A stretch of 16,782 bases of DNA from an uncultured Clostridia bacterium (GCA_937874275.1 CALNAU010000104.1:1-16782), one strand, 5' to 3'; positions 7,588 to 14,851 are shown, counted from the first letter of the stretch. Notes: a model not told the origin generated them from the sequence alone. Program-made: numbers and translations.

Positions 7588-8760
7588 ATGCCCTTTCTGA
7601 TTGTTCGCCAGGATATCAGCCACATGCAGGTGGACGCGGTGGTCAGCCCAACGCCGCAGAGCATGCTGCCCGGGGATGGCGGGGCAAGCGGCGCGATATT
7701 CACAGCCGCGGGGCCCGACCTGGCCCGTGCCTGCGCGATGCTTGGGCCCTGCCCGGTGGGTCAGGCGGCGCTGACGCCGGGCTTTCTGCTGCCGGCCAAG
7801 CACATCATCCATGCGCCCAGCCCGCGATGGGTGAATGGCACCAAGGGGGAGGAGGCGCAGCTGCGCTCGGCCTGGCAGGCGGCGCTGTCGTTGGCGGCGC
7901 GCCATCCGTTTGACACAGTCGCCTTTCCCCTGTTGGGCGCCGGCGCGCACGGCTTTCCCCATCACATTGCCTTGCGTGTCGCAGCAGGAGAGATCAACAG
8001 CTTTCTGTTGCAGCTGGACAGAGAGCTGACCATCTACCTGGCTGTGTTCAGCCGGCGGGCACTCACCGCCTCACAAAAGCTGACGCAGGATGTGCGCGAG
8101 TATGTGGACGATCTTTATGTGGACGAGCGGCTGTCCCGCGCCAGAGGGTGGCGCAGCCGCATGGCCGAGGAGGAGGCCGTCCGTTGGGACAGGCGCAGGC
8201 AGGATAGCGATGCGCAGGACTCCTATACCCCGACGGAATACTTTCCCGGCGACATCACCGCCCCACACGCGCCGCTGGACAGCACGCAGATCGAGGAAGG
8301 CATCGGCGATGCCAGTCCCTCGCCGCCCAGAGCGCGCCCCTCTTTTCCCCGGCCCGATTTCGGCAAAATCCAACACAAGCGGTCCGCGCCCGGGCCATCC
8401 CTCGAAACCAGCCCAGGTTTCGCCGCCCGCATGATGATGCTGATTGACAGCCGCGGTATGACGGACCCCGAGGTTTACAAGCGCGCCAACATCACCAAGC
8501 AGGCATTTTACAAGATTAAAAACGAGCTGAGCCAGCCGCGCAAGAACACCGTGATGGCGCTGTGCATAGGCCTTCAGCTCAGCCTGCCTGAGGCAGAATC
8601 TCTGCTGGCGCTGGCCGGCTACGCCTTTTCCCCCGCCAGCAAGCCGGATTTGATTGTGCGCTACTTTATCGAGCGCCGCCTGTACAATATCGTCGAAATC
8701 AACAGCATGCTGTTCAACCAGGGCTTTGAGAATGCTCTGTTGGGCAACTCATCCCTCTAA
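7588..8760 (+). CDS. Macro-domain protein with C-terminal helical (HTH-like) domain
   Basis: A 390-residue protein. The ATG at 7588 is chosen because GGAGG (7578-7582) lies five bases upstream; an earlier in-frame ATG at 7552 has no such site. Residues 1-165 form a macro domain, the fold that binds ADP-ribose: IVRQDI (5-10), VDAVVS (15-20), GAIFTAAGP (35-43), LPAKHIIH (68-75) and FPLLGAGAHGFP (113-124). The usual asparagines of the V-N-x-x-N motif are replaced (S20-P-T-P23), and the GGG loop reads GDGG. A charged, Pro-rich linker spans about 180-275. Residues 278-390 form a helical domain with the look of a helix-turn-helix (TDPEVYKRANITKQAFYKIK near 292-311), a tail I recall from other Firmicutes macro proteins. 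It probably reads or removes ADP-ribose marks, with the ADP-ribosylglycohydrolase gene just downstream as a partner. Confidence 0.85.
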   Translation: MPFLIVRQDISHMQVDAVVSPTPQSMLPGDGGASGAIFTAAGPDLARACAMLGPCPVGQAALTPGFLLPAKHIIHAPSPRWVNGTKGEEAQLRSAWQAALSLAARHPFDTVAFPLLGAGAHGFPHHIALRVAAGEINSFLLQLDRELTIYLAVFSRRALTASQKLTQDVREYVDDLYVDERLSRARGWRSRMAEEEAVRWDRRRQDSDAQDSYTPTEYFPGDITAPHAPLDSTQIEEGIGDASPSPPRARPSFPRPDFGKIQHKRSAPGPSLETSPGFAARMMMLIDSRGMTDPEVYKRANITKQAFYKIKNELSQPRKNTVMALCIGLQLSLPEAESLLALAGYAFSPASKPDLIVRYFIERRLYNIVEINSMLFNQGFENALLGNSSL

Positions 8761-8863
8761 GCGCAAGCCGCGCCGGAACGAAAAAGTAAACTGCGAGTTG
8801 ACCCGCCCATCCCTGCCTCCTGCTATCCTGGTTATGGGACCAAGAAAAAAGGAGGCAGACACC

Positions 8864-10336
8864 ATGAAAAAGGGATTGACAGAACTGGTCTTTGTGCTGG
8901 ATCGTTCGGGCTCCATGTCAGGGCTGGAGAAGGACACCATCGGCGGCTACAACGCGCTGCTCAAAAAGCAGCAATCGGCGGAGGGCGAAGCGGTGGTCAC
9001 CACCGTACTCTTTGACAACCACATTGAGCTGCTGCACGACCGCATCGACATCCGCGGGGTGAGCCCCGTGACGGAGCGGGATTACTACGTGCGCGGCAGC
9101 ACAGCCTTGCTTGACGCCATGGGCATGGCGATTGAGAAAACCATCAACGCGCGTCGCAAAACCGCTGAAGCCATGCAGCCCGAGAACACCCTCATCGCCA
9201 TCATCACCGATGGCATGGAAAACGCCAGCCGCCGTTTCACCTATGAGCAGGTGCACGCGCTGGTCACCCAGCAAAGGGAACGCTGGAAGTGGGAATTCCT
9301 GTTCATCGGCGCCAATATGGACGCCATTGCCCAAGCCCAGCGCTTTGGCATCGCGGCTGATCGCGCCGTGACCCGCCACAACGACACACAGGGCACACAG
9401 GTCCAATACGAAGCGCTAGAAAAGGCCGCCCGTACCATGCGTGCACAGCAGCCGCTGAGCGCTGACTGGCGGCACGAAATTGACCGTGACTACCGCAGCC
9501 GGGGAGGAACTAATATGCTGGGTGCCATCATGGGCGATATCGTAGGCTCGGTCTACGAATGGAACAACATCAAGCACAAGGACTTTCCCCTGTTCGCACC
9601 CGACGCCTTCTTCACCGATGATACGGTGATGACCCTGGCTGTAGCAGAAGCGCTGCTCGACCGCAAACATCAGGGGCTGGACGACGACGGCTTTCGCGAG
9701 GCGCTGATACAGCACATGCGTCATCTGGGCAAGTTGTACCCAAATGCAGGGTACGGCGGCCACTTCAGCCTATGGCTGCAGGCAAAGGACCCACGCCCCT
9801 ACAACAGCTACGGCAACGGCTCAGCCATGCGGGTTTCCCCCGTGGTATGGGCGGCCTGCAGCCTGAACGAAGCGACCCACCTGGCCCGCCTCACGGCCGA
9901 GGTAACCCACAACCACCCGGATGGCATCAAGGGGGCGCAGGCCACAGCAGCGGCCGCCTGGCTGGGCGCGCACGGCGCCGGCATGCAGGACATCCGAGAC
10001 CACATCAACGCCAACTACTACCCACTGAACCTCACACTGGATGACATTCGCCCTAGCTACACCTTTGACGTCACCTGCCAGGGCAGCGTGCCACCGGCGC
10101 TGGTGGCAATGCTGGAATCAACCGGTGTGGAGGATGCCATCCGCAACGCCATTTCCATCGGCGGCGACTCCGACACCGTCGCCTGCATCACCGGGGCCGT
10201 GGCCGAGCAATACGCCCGCGGGCACGCCGACTATCCGGGCATCCTGCCCGCGCATCGCGAGGAAATACTGAACCGTTTGGATGACAGGCTCAGGGATATT
10301 TTCACACGGTTTGAAGGGGCTTTCATGACGAATTGA
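8864..10336 (+). CDS. VWA domain fused to ADP-ribosylglycohydrolase
   Basis: A 490-residue, apparently cytosolic two-domain protein. Start ATG 8864 follows GGAGG by eight bases; the frame is open further upstream but that part overlaps the macro gene and has no coding look. Residues 1-200 form a von Willebrand A domain with a complete metal site: D13-x-S15-x-S17, T80 and D116 in ITDGMENAS. Residues 218-490 form an ADP-ribosylglycohydrolase (DraG/ARH type): GAIMGDIVGSVYEWNN near the start, F-T251-D-D-T254, and GGDSDT at 433-438, the residues that bind the two magnesium ions of the family. It should remove ADP-ribose from proteins, nucleic acids or small molecules. I recall the two halves mainly as separate proteins; here one frame joins them at residues 213-218. 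It lies 103 bases after the macro gene and probably shares its transcript. Confidence 0.88.
   Translation: MKKGLTELVFVLDRSGSMSGLEKDTIGGYNALLKKQQSAEGEAVVTTVLFDNHIELLHDRIDIRGVSPVTERDYYVRGSTALLDAMGMAIEKTINARRKTAEAMQPENTLIAIITDGMENASRRFTYEQVHALVTQQRERWKWEFLFIGANMDAIAQAQRFGIAADRAVTRHNDTQGTQVQYEALEKAARTMRAQQPLSADWRHEIDRDYRSRGGTNMLGAIMGDIVGSVYEWNNIKHKDFPLFAPDAFFTDDTVMTLAVAEALLDRKHQGLDDDGFREALIQHMRHLGKLYPNAGYGGHFSLWLQAKDPRPYNSYGNGSAMRVSPVVWAACSLNEATHLARLTAEVTHNHPDGIKGAQATAAAAWLGAHGAGMQDIRDHINANYYPLNLTLDDIRPSYTFDVTCQGSVPPALVAMLESTGVEDAIRNAISIGGDSDTVACITGAVAEQYARGHADYPGILPAHREEILNRLDDRLRDIFTRFEGAFMTN
9501..9517 (+). promoter_or_regulatory. Ribosome binding site and in-frame ATG at the VWA/glycohydrolase joint
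   Basis: GGGGAGG (9501-9507) lies seven bases before ATG 9515-9517, which is in frame with the long gene and sits exactly where a stand-alone ADP-ribosylglycohydrolase would begin. Translation from here would give a 273-residue protein, about the usual length of the family. A TAA at 9511-9513 is in another frame. The site may be a relic of two separate genes or an active second start. Confidence 0.6.
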
Positions 10337-10372
10337 ACTGCAACGCAACTTCATATATTTGTTCTATCAGAC

Positions 10373-10409
10373 ACAAAACAGTCGCGGTCATGAACCGCGG
10401 CTGTTTTGT
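10373..10409. terminator. Bidirectional rho-independent terminator between the glycohydrolase gene and the nqr operon
   Basis: ACAAAACAGTCGCGG (10373-10387) pairs with 10395-10409 through 15 positions with one wobble, around a 7-base loop. The A-rich left arm and T-rich right arm give hairpins in both directions, serving two convergent transcripts. It is the best hairpin in the window. Confidence 0.9.
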
Positions 10410-10421
10410 AGACGCCTGCTT

Positions 10422-10883
10422 TTACTCCGCTTCCAGCCCTAAAAACGCGGCCAGTTCCAGCGGCTCCAGGCGATAGGGGGAGCCCTTACCCTGGAAGAAG
10501 CCGTGCTTCTGAATCAGGTGGATGCCCAAATCTGTCCACATCATGGCGCGGCCGGTGGACTTGCGCGTGGCGGTGGTATTGCGCTTGGCGGCGCGATGGT
10601 TGTCCTTGAAGGGGCAGCCGATAAGGCCCATGTATTCCTCGGCCTTCACCAGGTACTCCCCGGCGTCCACTTCCTCGCCCATGCCGGCCATGCCCTGGCG
10701 GGTCAGCGTGCGCATGGCGGCGCCGATTCGCTCGGCCGTGAACCCGGCGCCCGCCAGCAGCGCCTGGTCAGCGGCGATAATTTCGTCTACCGGGCGCTCA
10801 TCCTCGCCCAAAAAGCCGTCCTTTACCAGTTCGCCTTCCTCCATGGTATCGCGAAACTGTTCTTTCTTGGGGTTTTCTTTCAT
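10422..10883 (-). CDS. Conserved-looking hypothetical protein, last gene of the nqr operon
   Basis: A 153-residue soluble protein of unknown function. No domain is recognised. The N-terminal third is acidic (EEGELVKDGFLGEDE near 15-29), a middle region has helical, Ala/Met-rich segments, and the C-terminal third has a distinctive run, WTDLGIHLIQKHGFF (116-130), followed by QGKGSPYRLEP. There is a single cysteine (C90 in GCPF), so it is unlikely to carry its own iron-sulfur cluster. No signal peptide or membrane segment is seen. GGAGG stands four bases before the ATG, and only nine bases separate it from the nqrF stop, so it is almost certainly co-transcribed with the Nqr subunits. It may be an accessory factor of that complex or an unrelated passenger. 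I have a vague memory of similar hypothetical proteins in Clostridia, without a function. Confidence 0.75.
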   Translation of the reverse strand: MKENPKKEQFRDTMEEGELVKDGFLGEDERPVDEIIAADQALLAGAGFTAERIGAAMRTLTRQGMAGMGEEVDAGEYLVKAEEYMGLIGCPFKDNHRAAKRNTTATRKSTGRAMMWTDLGIHLIQKHGFFQGKGSPYRLEPLELAAFLGLEAE

Positions 10884-10892
10884 GTGGCCTCC

Positions 10893-11999
10893 TCAGAACT
10901 TGTCGTAGAAGATGGTCTGGTCGGTAAAGCCCTTCTCCTTGAGGATCTTGATGCAGGCATCCAGCATGCCGGGGCTACCGCACAGATAGGCTTCCTTGCC
11001 CTCGCCTGTATCCACCTGGTTTTGCAGCGCCACGGTCACAAAGCCGGTGTCGCCCGTCCAGTTGTCCTCGGGCTCGGGTCGAGCCACGCAGGGGATGAAC
11101 TTGAACTGCGGATACTCCTGCTCAATCTGCGCGAACTCCTCCATATAGTACAGGTCGCGCACGGTGTTGGCGCCAAAGAAGAAGCGCATCTTGTGGGGCA
11201 GGCCCTTTTCGATGACGTCATATACCAGCGAGCGGATGGGCGCCAGGCCCGAACCGCCGGCAATCATAATCAGTTCCTCGCAGTCGCCGCGCAAATAGAA
11301 GTCGCCATAGGGCCCGGACAGGCGCACCTGGTCACCTTCCTTGAGCGCGGTATGCACATAGGTGGTGCAGATGCCGCCGGGCACCAGGCGAATGAGCAGC
11401 TCCAGGTAATCGTGCTCCGACGCCTTGGAGCTGATGGAGTAGGCACGGAACACCTCCTCCTTCACCTTGCCGTAGGGCTTGGTGTAGAACTGCATGAACT
11501 GACCGGCCTTGAAGTTGATGGTCTCCCCCGCAGGCAACTTCATGCGCAAGCGCTTGATGTCGTAGGTCATATCGGTGATAGATTCCAACGTGCAGTTGAA
11601 CTCCCGAATATTAAAGAGCTCCTCGGGAATCATCAGCCGCATGTTGCCCTTCACCTTGATCTGGCAGGACAGGCGCACATGATCCGCTCGCTCCTGTTCG
11701 CTGATGTAGGGCTCTTCCGTGGGCAGCAGGGGGCCGGCCCCTTCCAGCACCTGCACCTTGCACAGGCCGCAGGTCGCCTTGCCGCCGCAGGCCGAGGGGA
11801 TGAATATCTTTTCCCCCGCCAGCGTGCTCAGCAGCGAGCTGCCGCCCTGCACGGACAGTTTTTTCTGCCCCTCGTTGATGTCCAGCTCACAGGTGCCGTA
11901 GTTGTTGAGCACCTTTTCGGCCACCGAGATGATGACGCTCAGCACGCCCGATATCAGCGCCAGCGAGCCTACCGTCCTCAGGATGATTGAAAAATCCAT
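10893..11999 (-). CDS. nqrF: Nqr subunit F: NADH-oxidising 2Fe-2S flavoprotein
   Basis: A 368-residue protein, somewhat shorter than the roughly 400 residues of well-known NqrF. It has an N-terminal membrane anchor (about 5-26), then a plant-type ferredoxin domain whose cluster ligands C71, C77, C80 and C112 are in place. A FAD-binding domain follows (R185-A-Y-S188), then a NADH-binding domain (GGSGLAP 248-254, CGSPGM 340-345) and the usual aromatic C-terminus. In Nqr it takes electrons from NADH to FAD, then to the 2Fe-2S centre, and passes them to the membrane subunits. It is what marks the operon as Nqr rather than Rnf, which uses RnfB and RnfC instead. GGGAGG lies a few bases before the ATG, 12 bases after the nqrE stop. 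Confidence 0.93.
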   Translation of the reverse strand: MDFSIILRTVGSLALISGVLSVIISVAEKVLNNYGTCELDINEGQKKLSVQGGSSLLSTLAGEKIFIPSACGGKATCGLCKVQVLEGAGPLLPTEEPYISEQERADHVRLSCQIKVKGNMRLMIPEELFNIREFNCTLESITDMTYDIKRLRMKLPAGETINFKAGQFMQFYTKPYGKVKEEVFRAYSISSKASEHDYLELLIRLVPGGICTTYVHTALKEGDQVRLSGPYGDFYLRGDCEELIMIAGGSGLAPIRSLVYDVIEKGLPHKMRFFFGANTVRDLYYMEEFAQIEQEYPQFKFIPCVARPEPEDNWTGDTGFVTVALQNQVDTGEGKEAYLCGSPGMLDACIKILKEKGFTDQTIFYDKF

Positions 12000-12011
12000 A
12001 TTGCCTCCCGC

Positions 12012-12602
12012 TTACTGGATGGTGAATATGCCTGAAAAGCCGATGAAGGCCATGGCCATGATGCCCGTGATGATGAAGCTGAGCGCCGGGCCCGAGATGC
12101 CGGGGGGCAGCTTGGCGTTCTTCAGCTTCTCGCGAATGGCTGCCAGCATGTTGATGGCCAGCCACCAGCCCAGGCCGCTGCCCAGGCTGAACATCAGCGA
12201 CTGGGAGAAGCCGTAGCTGCGTATGACCATGAACAGCGTGACGCCCAGGATGGCGCAGTTCACCGTAATCAGCGGCAGAAAGATGCCCAGCTTGGCATGC
12301 AGGTCGGGCATGTAGCGATCCATGCCCATCTCCAGGATTTGCACCAGCGCCGCGATGACCATGATGAAGATAATGTATTGCAGGTACTCAATCTCCAGCG
12401 GCAAAATCACGAACTTGTACACCACCCAGTTAATCACGGTGGTCATGACCAGCACCAGCGTCACCGCCATGCCCAGGCCGGTCGCAGTCTTGTACTCGCT
12501 GGACACAGACAAGTAGGAGCACATGCCCAGGAAATTGCTGAGGATCATGTTGCTGGTGATGATGGAGGCAAAGAAGATGATGAATGGGCTGATTTGCGGC
12601 AT
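12012..12602 (-). CDS. nqrE: Nqr subunit E (RnfA homologue)
   Basis: A 196-residue integral membrane protein with about six helices, the usual size of NqrE/RnfA. It pairs with NqrD in opposite orientation, and the two share a 2Fe-2S cluster in the membrane through conserved cysteines. Here these are C28 in NFLGMCSYL (23-31) and C116 in VNCAILG (114-120). KLGIFLPLI (104-112) and the C-terminal GIMAMAFIGFSGI are also typical. GGAGGG lies six bases before the ATG, and the gap to the nqrD stop is 12 bases. NqrE rather than RnfA is chosen because nqrF is the next gene; the sequence alone does not separate them cleanly. Confidence 0.92.
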   Translation of the reverse strand: MPQISPFIIFFASIITSNMILSNFLGMCSYLSVSSEYKTATGLGMAVTLVLVMTTVINWVVYKFVILPLEIEYLQYIIFIMVIAALVQILEMGMDRYMPDLHAKLGIFLPLITVNCAILGVTLFMVIRSYGFSQSLMFSLGSGLGWWLAINMLAAIREKLKNAKLPPGISGPALSFIITGIMAMAFIGFSGIFTIQ

Positions 12603-12614
12603 GTCAATCCCTCC

Positions 12615-13229
12615 TTACTTGGCGCCGCCGGCGGCTTTTTTCTGCGCGCGGGCGGACAGTACCCAGATCAGCGACCCGATGATGAAGAAGGCCGCCGGGG
12701 GCATGATCATGATGGTCCAGGTCTGGAAGCCAATCAGGTTGACGTTGATGCCAAAGATGGTGCCAAAGCCCAGGACCTCGCGAATCAGCGCCACGATGAG
12801 CAGCACACCGGTGTAGCCCAGGCCGGCGAACAAGCCGTCGAACATGGCGGGGATGGGCGGGTTTTTCTGCGCATAGGCTTCGGCGCGGCCCATGATGATG
12901 CAGTTGGTGATAATCAAGCCCACGTACGGGCCGAGCTGCTTGGAAATTTCTGGTAGGAAAGCCTGCAGGAACAGGTCCACAAAAATCACGTATACCGCGA
13001 TGACCAGCGTCTGCACCAGCATGCGCACCCGGTGGGGGATGATGTTGCGCATGGCGGACAGCGTCAGGCTGCTCAGCGCGGTGACGAAGCTCAGCCCCAG
13101 GCCCATGACCAGGGAGTTGTTCATGGAGTTGGTGACCGCCAGCGACGAGCAGATGCCCAGCACCTGGCGCAGCACCTGATTTTCGGTGAACAGTTGTGTT
13201 TTGGCGATTGCCATGGGTTTATCGGCCAT
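12615..13229 (-). CDS. nqrD: Nqr subunit D (RnfE homologue)
   Basis: A 204-residue integral membrane protein with about six helices. Together with NqrE it forms the ion-conducting core and holds a 2Fe-2S cluster at its conserved cysteines, here C27 in VLGICSSLAVT (23-33) and C110 in ITNCIIMGRAEAYA (107-120); the latter run is one of the most recognisable in the family. The C-terminus is short and lysine-rich. Its ATG follows directly on the nqrC stop (TAAATG), with GGGGAGGTG inside the end of nqrC serving as ribosome binding site, so the two are translationally coupled. Confidence 0.93.
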   Translation of the reverse strand: MADKPMAIAKTQLFTENQVLRQVLGICSSLAVTNSMNNSLVMGLGLSFVTALSSLTLSAMRNIIPHRVRMLVQTLVIAVYVIFVDLFLQAFLPEISKQLGPYVGLIITNCIIMGRAEAYAQKNPPIPAMFDGLFAGLGYTGVLLIVALIREVLGFGTIFGINVNLIGFQTWTIMIMPPAAFFIIGSLIWVLSARAQKKAAGGAK

Positions 13230-13820
13230 TTACTTCACCTCCCCGGCGAGAATCACGTCGTGCAACAGTTGGTTAACCGTGCGCAGCACCGCAGCCGAGG
13301 TCTGCGTGGCGCCGGAAATGGCGTCCAGCTGATAGTCCGTCTGTTGGCCGTAGCGCAGGGTGGTGCCCTCCGCCAGCGGCAGGTTGCGAAACTGCGCCTT
13401 GTACCAGTCCTCGTCGATGCGGCCGCCCAAGCCGGGCGTTTCATTCTGCTTGGTAAAGACCAGGCCGGTGGTCTGGCTCAAATCGGCGTTGACGCCCAGG
13501 TAGCCGCTCAGGCCGCCCCAAAGCGCCGCGCCATCAAACGGGAAGGCATAGCCCTTCACCTCGCCCGCATCCTCGTACACGTAGACCTGCTGGCCTTTCT
13601 GTTCGCCTTCCTTGATCAAGCGGGCAAAGGTGTCATGCACATCGGCGTCCGCAAGGCCGTTGTCCAGGTCGAAGGCGTACAGCACCGCGCGCTCTTCCTT
13701 CAGGCGCTCGTTGGCTGCAATGCTGGGCTTAAAGGCCTCGTACGCCGCGGCCAGCGCGAACACCAGCACAGCGCTAAGCACCACCATAAATACCAGCGTA
13801 TAGATATGGCCTTTCTTCAT
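13230..13820 (-). CDS. nqrC: Nqr subunit C (RnfG homologue), flavinylated
   Basis: A 196-residue protein with one N-terminal membrane helix (about 6-27) and a domain expected on the outer face. It carries the covalent FMN site: D-A-I-S169-G-A-T172, where ApbE attaches FMN to the threonine. NETPGLGGRI (126-135) is a second conserved run of the NqrC/RnfG FMN-binding domain. It is shorter than Vibrio-type NqrC (about 255 residues) and closer to RnfG in size. GGAGGT lies about nine bases before the ATG, within nqrB, and the start overlaps the nqrB stop (ATGA). The ApbE transferase needed to load the flavin is not in the window. Confidence 0.93.
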   Translation of the reverse strand: MKKGHIYTLVFMVVLSAVLVFALAAAYEAFKPSIAANERLKEERAVLYAFDLDNGLADADVHDTFARLIKEGEQKGQQVYVYEDAGEVKGYAFPFDGAALWGGLSGYLGVNADLSQTTGLVFTKQNETPGLGGRIDEDWYKAQFRNLPLAEGTTLRYGQQTDYQLDAISGATQTSAAVLRTVNQLLHDVILAGEVK

Positions 13821-14794
13821 GCGGCAGCCACCTCCTTCGCCTTGGCCTTTTTCGCGTCAGCCAGCTGCTTGAGCTTCAGCTCAATCAGCGGGGTCACGGC
13901 GTTTGCAATCAGGATGGCAAACATCATGCCCTCCGTGAACAGCGAGAAGCTGCGAATCACCACCGTGATGACGCCTATCAAAATGCCGACCAGCCACTGG
14001 GCTGTTTTATCCTTGGGGGCAGAGACGGGGTCGGTCGCCATGAAGATGGCGCCGAACATCAGCCCGCCGCTGAGCAGTACGAACAGCGGTGACGCGTGGG
14101 TCACCCCCGTGAAGTACAGCGCTGCCGACAGCAAGGCCGCGCTGCCGATGGTGGACACCATGATCTGCCAGGATGCCACCTTTTTGTACACCAGGAAGGC
14201 ACCGGCCAGCAGGATGAGCAGCGCGCTGGTCTCGCCCAGGCTGCCTGCTATGGTGCCCAGCAGCATGCTGCCCAGCGGGGCTGCGGCGCCGCCGGCATTG
14301 AGCGTGATGATGGGCGTGACCGAGGAGGCCGTGTCAGCGGCCGCCTGCGGCAGCCATTGGGCAAAGCCTCCGGGCAGGCCGGCAAACGGTTGCGCCCACT
14401 GCATGGTCATTTGCGTGGGGAAGGCGATGTAGATGAAGCAGCGCGCCACCAGCGCCGGGTTGAAGATGTTGCGGCCAAAGCCGCCAAACGCCGCCTTGCC
14501 GAACACGATGCCAAACACCATGCCGACCACAGCAATCCAGATGGGCGTCTGTGGCGGCAGCGACAGGGTAAACAGCGCCGCGGTGACGAACACCGCCTCG
14601 CTGATCTTTGTCTTCTCCTTGTTGATGGTGCGCATCACCAGGTATTCGGCTACCGCGCCGGCCAACGCCACCACCAGCCCCATGACCACATGCCGCCAGC
14701 CAAACAGATAGACCGACATCAGCCCCACAGGCAGCAGGGCCAACAGCACGGTCCGCATCATTTTTTGCTTGGTGAACAGGGTTTTCCAATTCAT
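13817..14794 (-). CDS. nqrB: Nqr subunit B (RnfD homologue)
   Basis: A 325-residue integral membrane protein, first gene of the operon. The ATG at 14794 is chosen because GAGAGG lies eight bases before it; upstream in-frame GTG 14803 and ATG 14800 overlap or crowd that site. FGGFGRNIFNPALVARCF (102-119) and MATDPVSAPKDKTAQ in the last third are strong family marks, and EGMMFAILIANAVTP closes the protein. The covalent-FMN threonine is expected at T160, but the motif reads D154-T-A-S-S-V-T160, with Val where Ala is usual. The length fits RnfD better than the roughly 410 residues of classical NqrB. The subunit forms part of the ion channel and passes electrons on. Rnf-like membrane subunits with an NqrF partner make this a hybrid-looking complex. 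Confidence 0.9.
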   Translation of the reverse strand: MNWKTLFTKQKMMRTVLLALLPVGLMSVYLFGWRHVVMGLVVALAGAVAEYLVMRTINKEKTKISEAVFVTAALFTLSLPPQTPIWIAVVGMVFGIVFGKAAFGGFGRNIFNPALVARCFIYIAFPTQMTMQWAQPFAGLPGGFAQWLPQAAADTASSVTPIITLNAGGAAAPLGSMLLGTIAGSLGETSALLILLAGAFLVYKKVASWQIMVSTIGSAALLSAALYFTGVTHASPLFVLLSGGLMFGAIFMATDPVSAPKDKTAQWLVGILIGVITVVIRSFSLFTEGMMFAILIANAVTPLIELKLKQLADAKKAKAKEVAAA

Positions 14795-14823
14795 CCGCAT
14801 CACCTCTCTCGTACTTGTGCCCT

Positions 14824-14851
14824 ATTATATCGGATATTGCCGGTTGCGCAA
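14824..14851 (-). promoter_or_regulatory. Promoter of the nqr operon
   Basis: On the minus strand a perfect TATAAT (14829-14824) lies 16 bases downstream of TTGCGC (14851-14846). Transcription would begin near 14817, about 23 bases before the nqrB ATG. This places nqrB as the first gene, with no nqrA in the transcript. Confidence 0.65.

Noticed and set aside
8654..8863. A 70-codon upstream extension of the VWA-glycohydrolase frame
   Set aside because: It overlaps the macro gene out of frame, is Ser/Cys/Arg-rich without family similarity, and the ATG at 8864 has a strong ribosome binding site and starts with a typical VWA sequence.
7588..10336. Calling the macro/VWA/glycohydrolase genes an anti-phage or toxin-antitoxin system
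   Set aside because: No ADP-ribosyltransferase toxin or other effector is present in the window and no mobile element surrounds it, so a defence role cannot be supported.
10503..11990. A 495-codon plus-strand frame opposite nqrF and the small gene
   Set aside because: The composition is that of a reverse-complement shadow (His, Gly, Ala, Leu-rich), and the minus-strand genes have full motifs and ribosome binding sites.
10893..14794. Calling the operon a standard Rnf complex
   Set aside because: The four membrane subunits are shared by both systems, but the fifth gene is a NqrF-type NADH dehydrogenase, and no rnfB or rnfC frame exists in the window.
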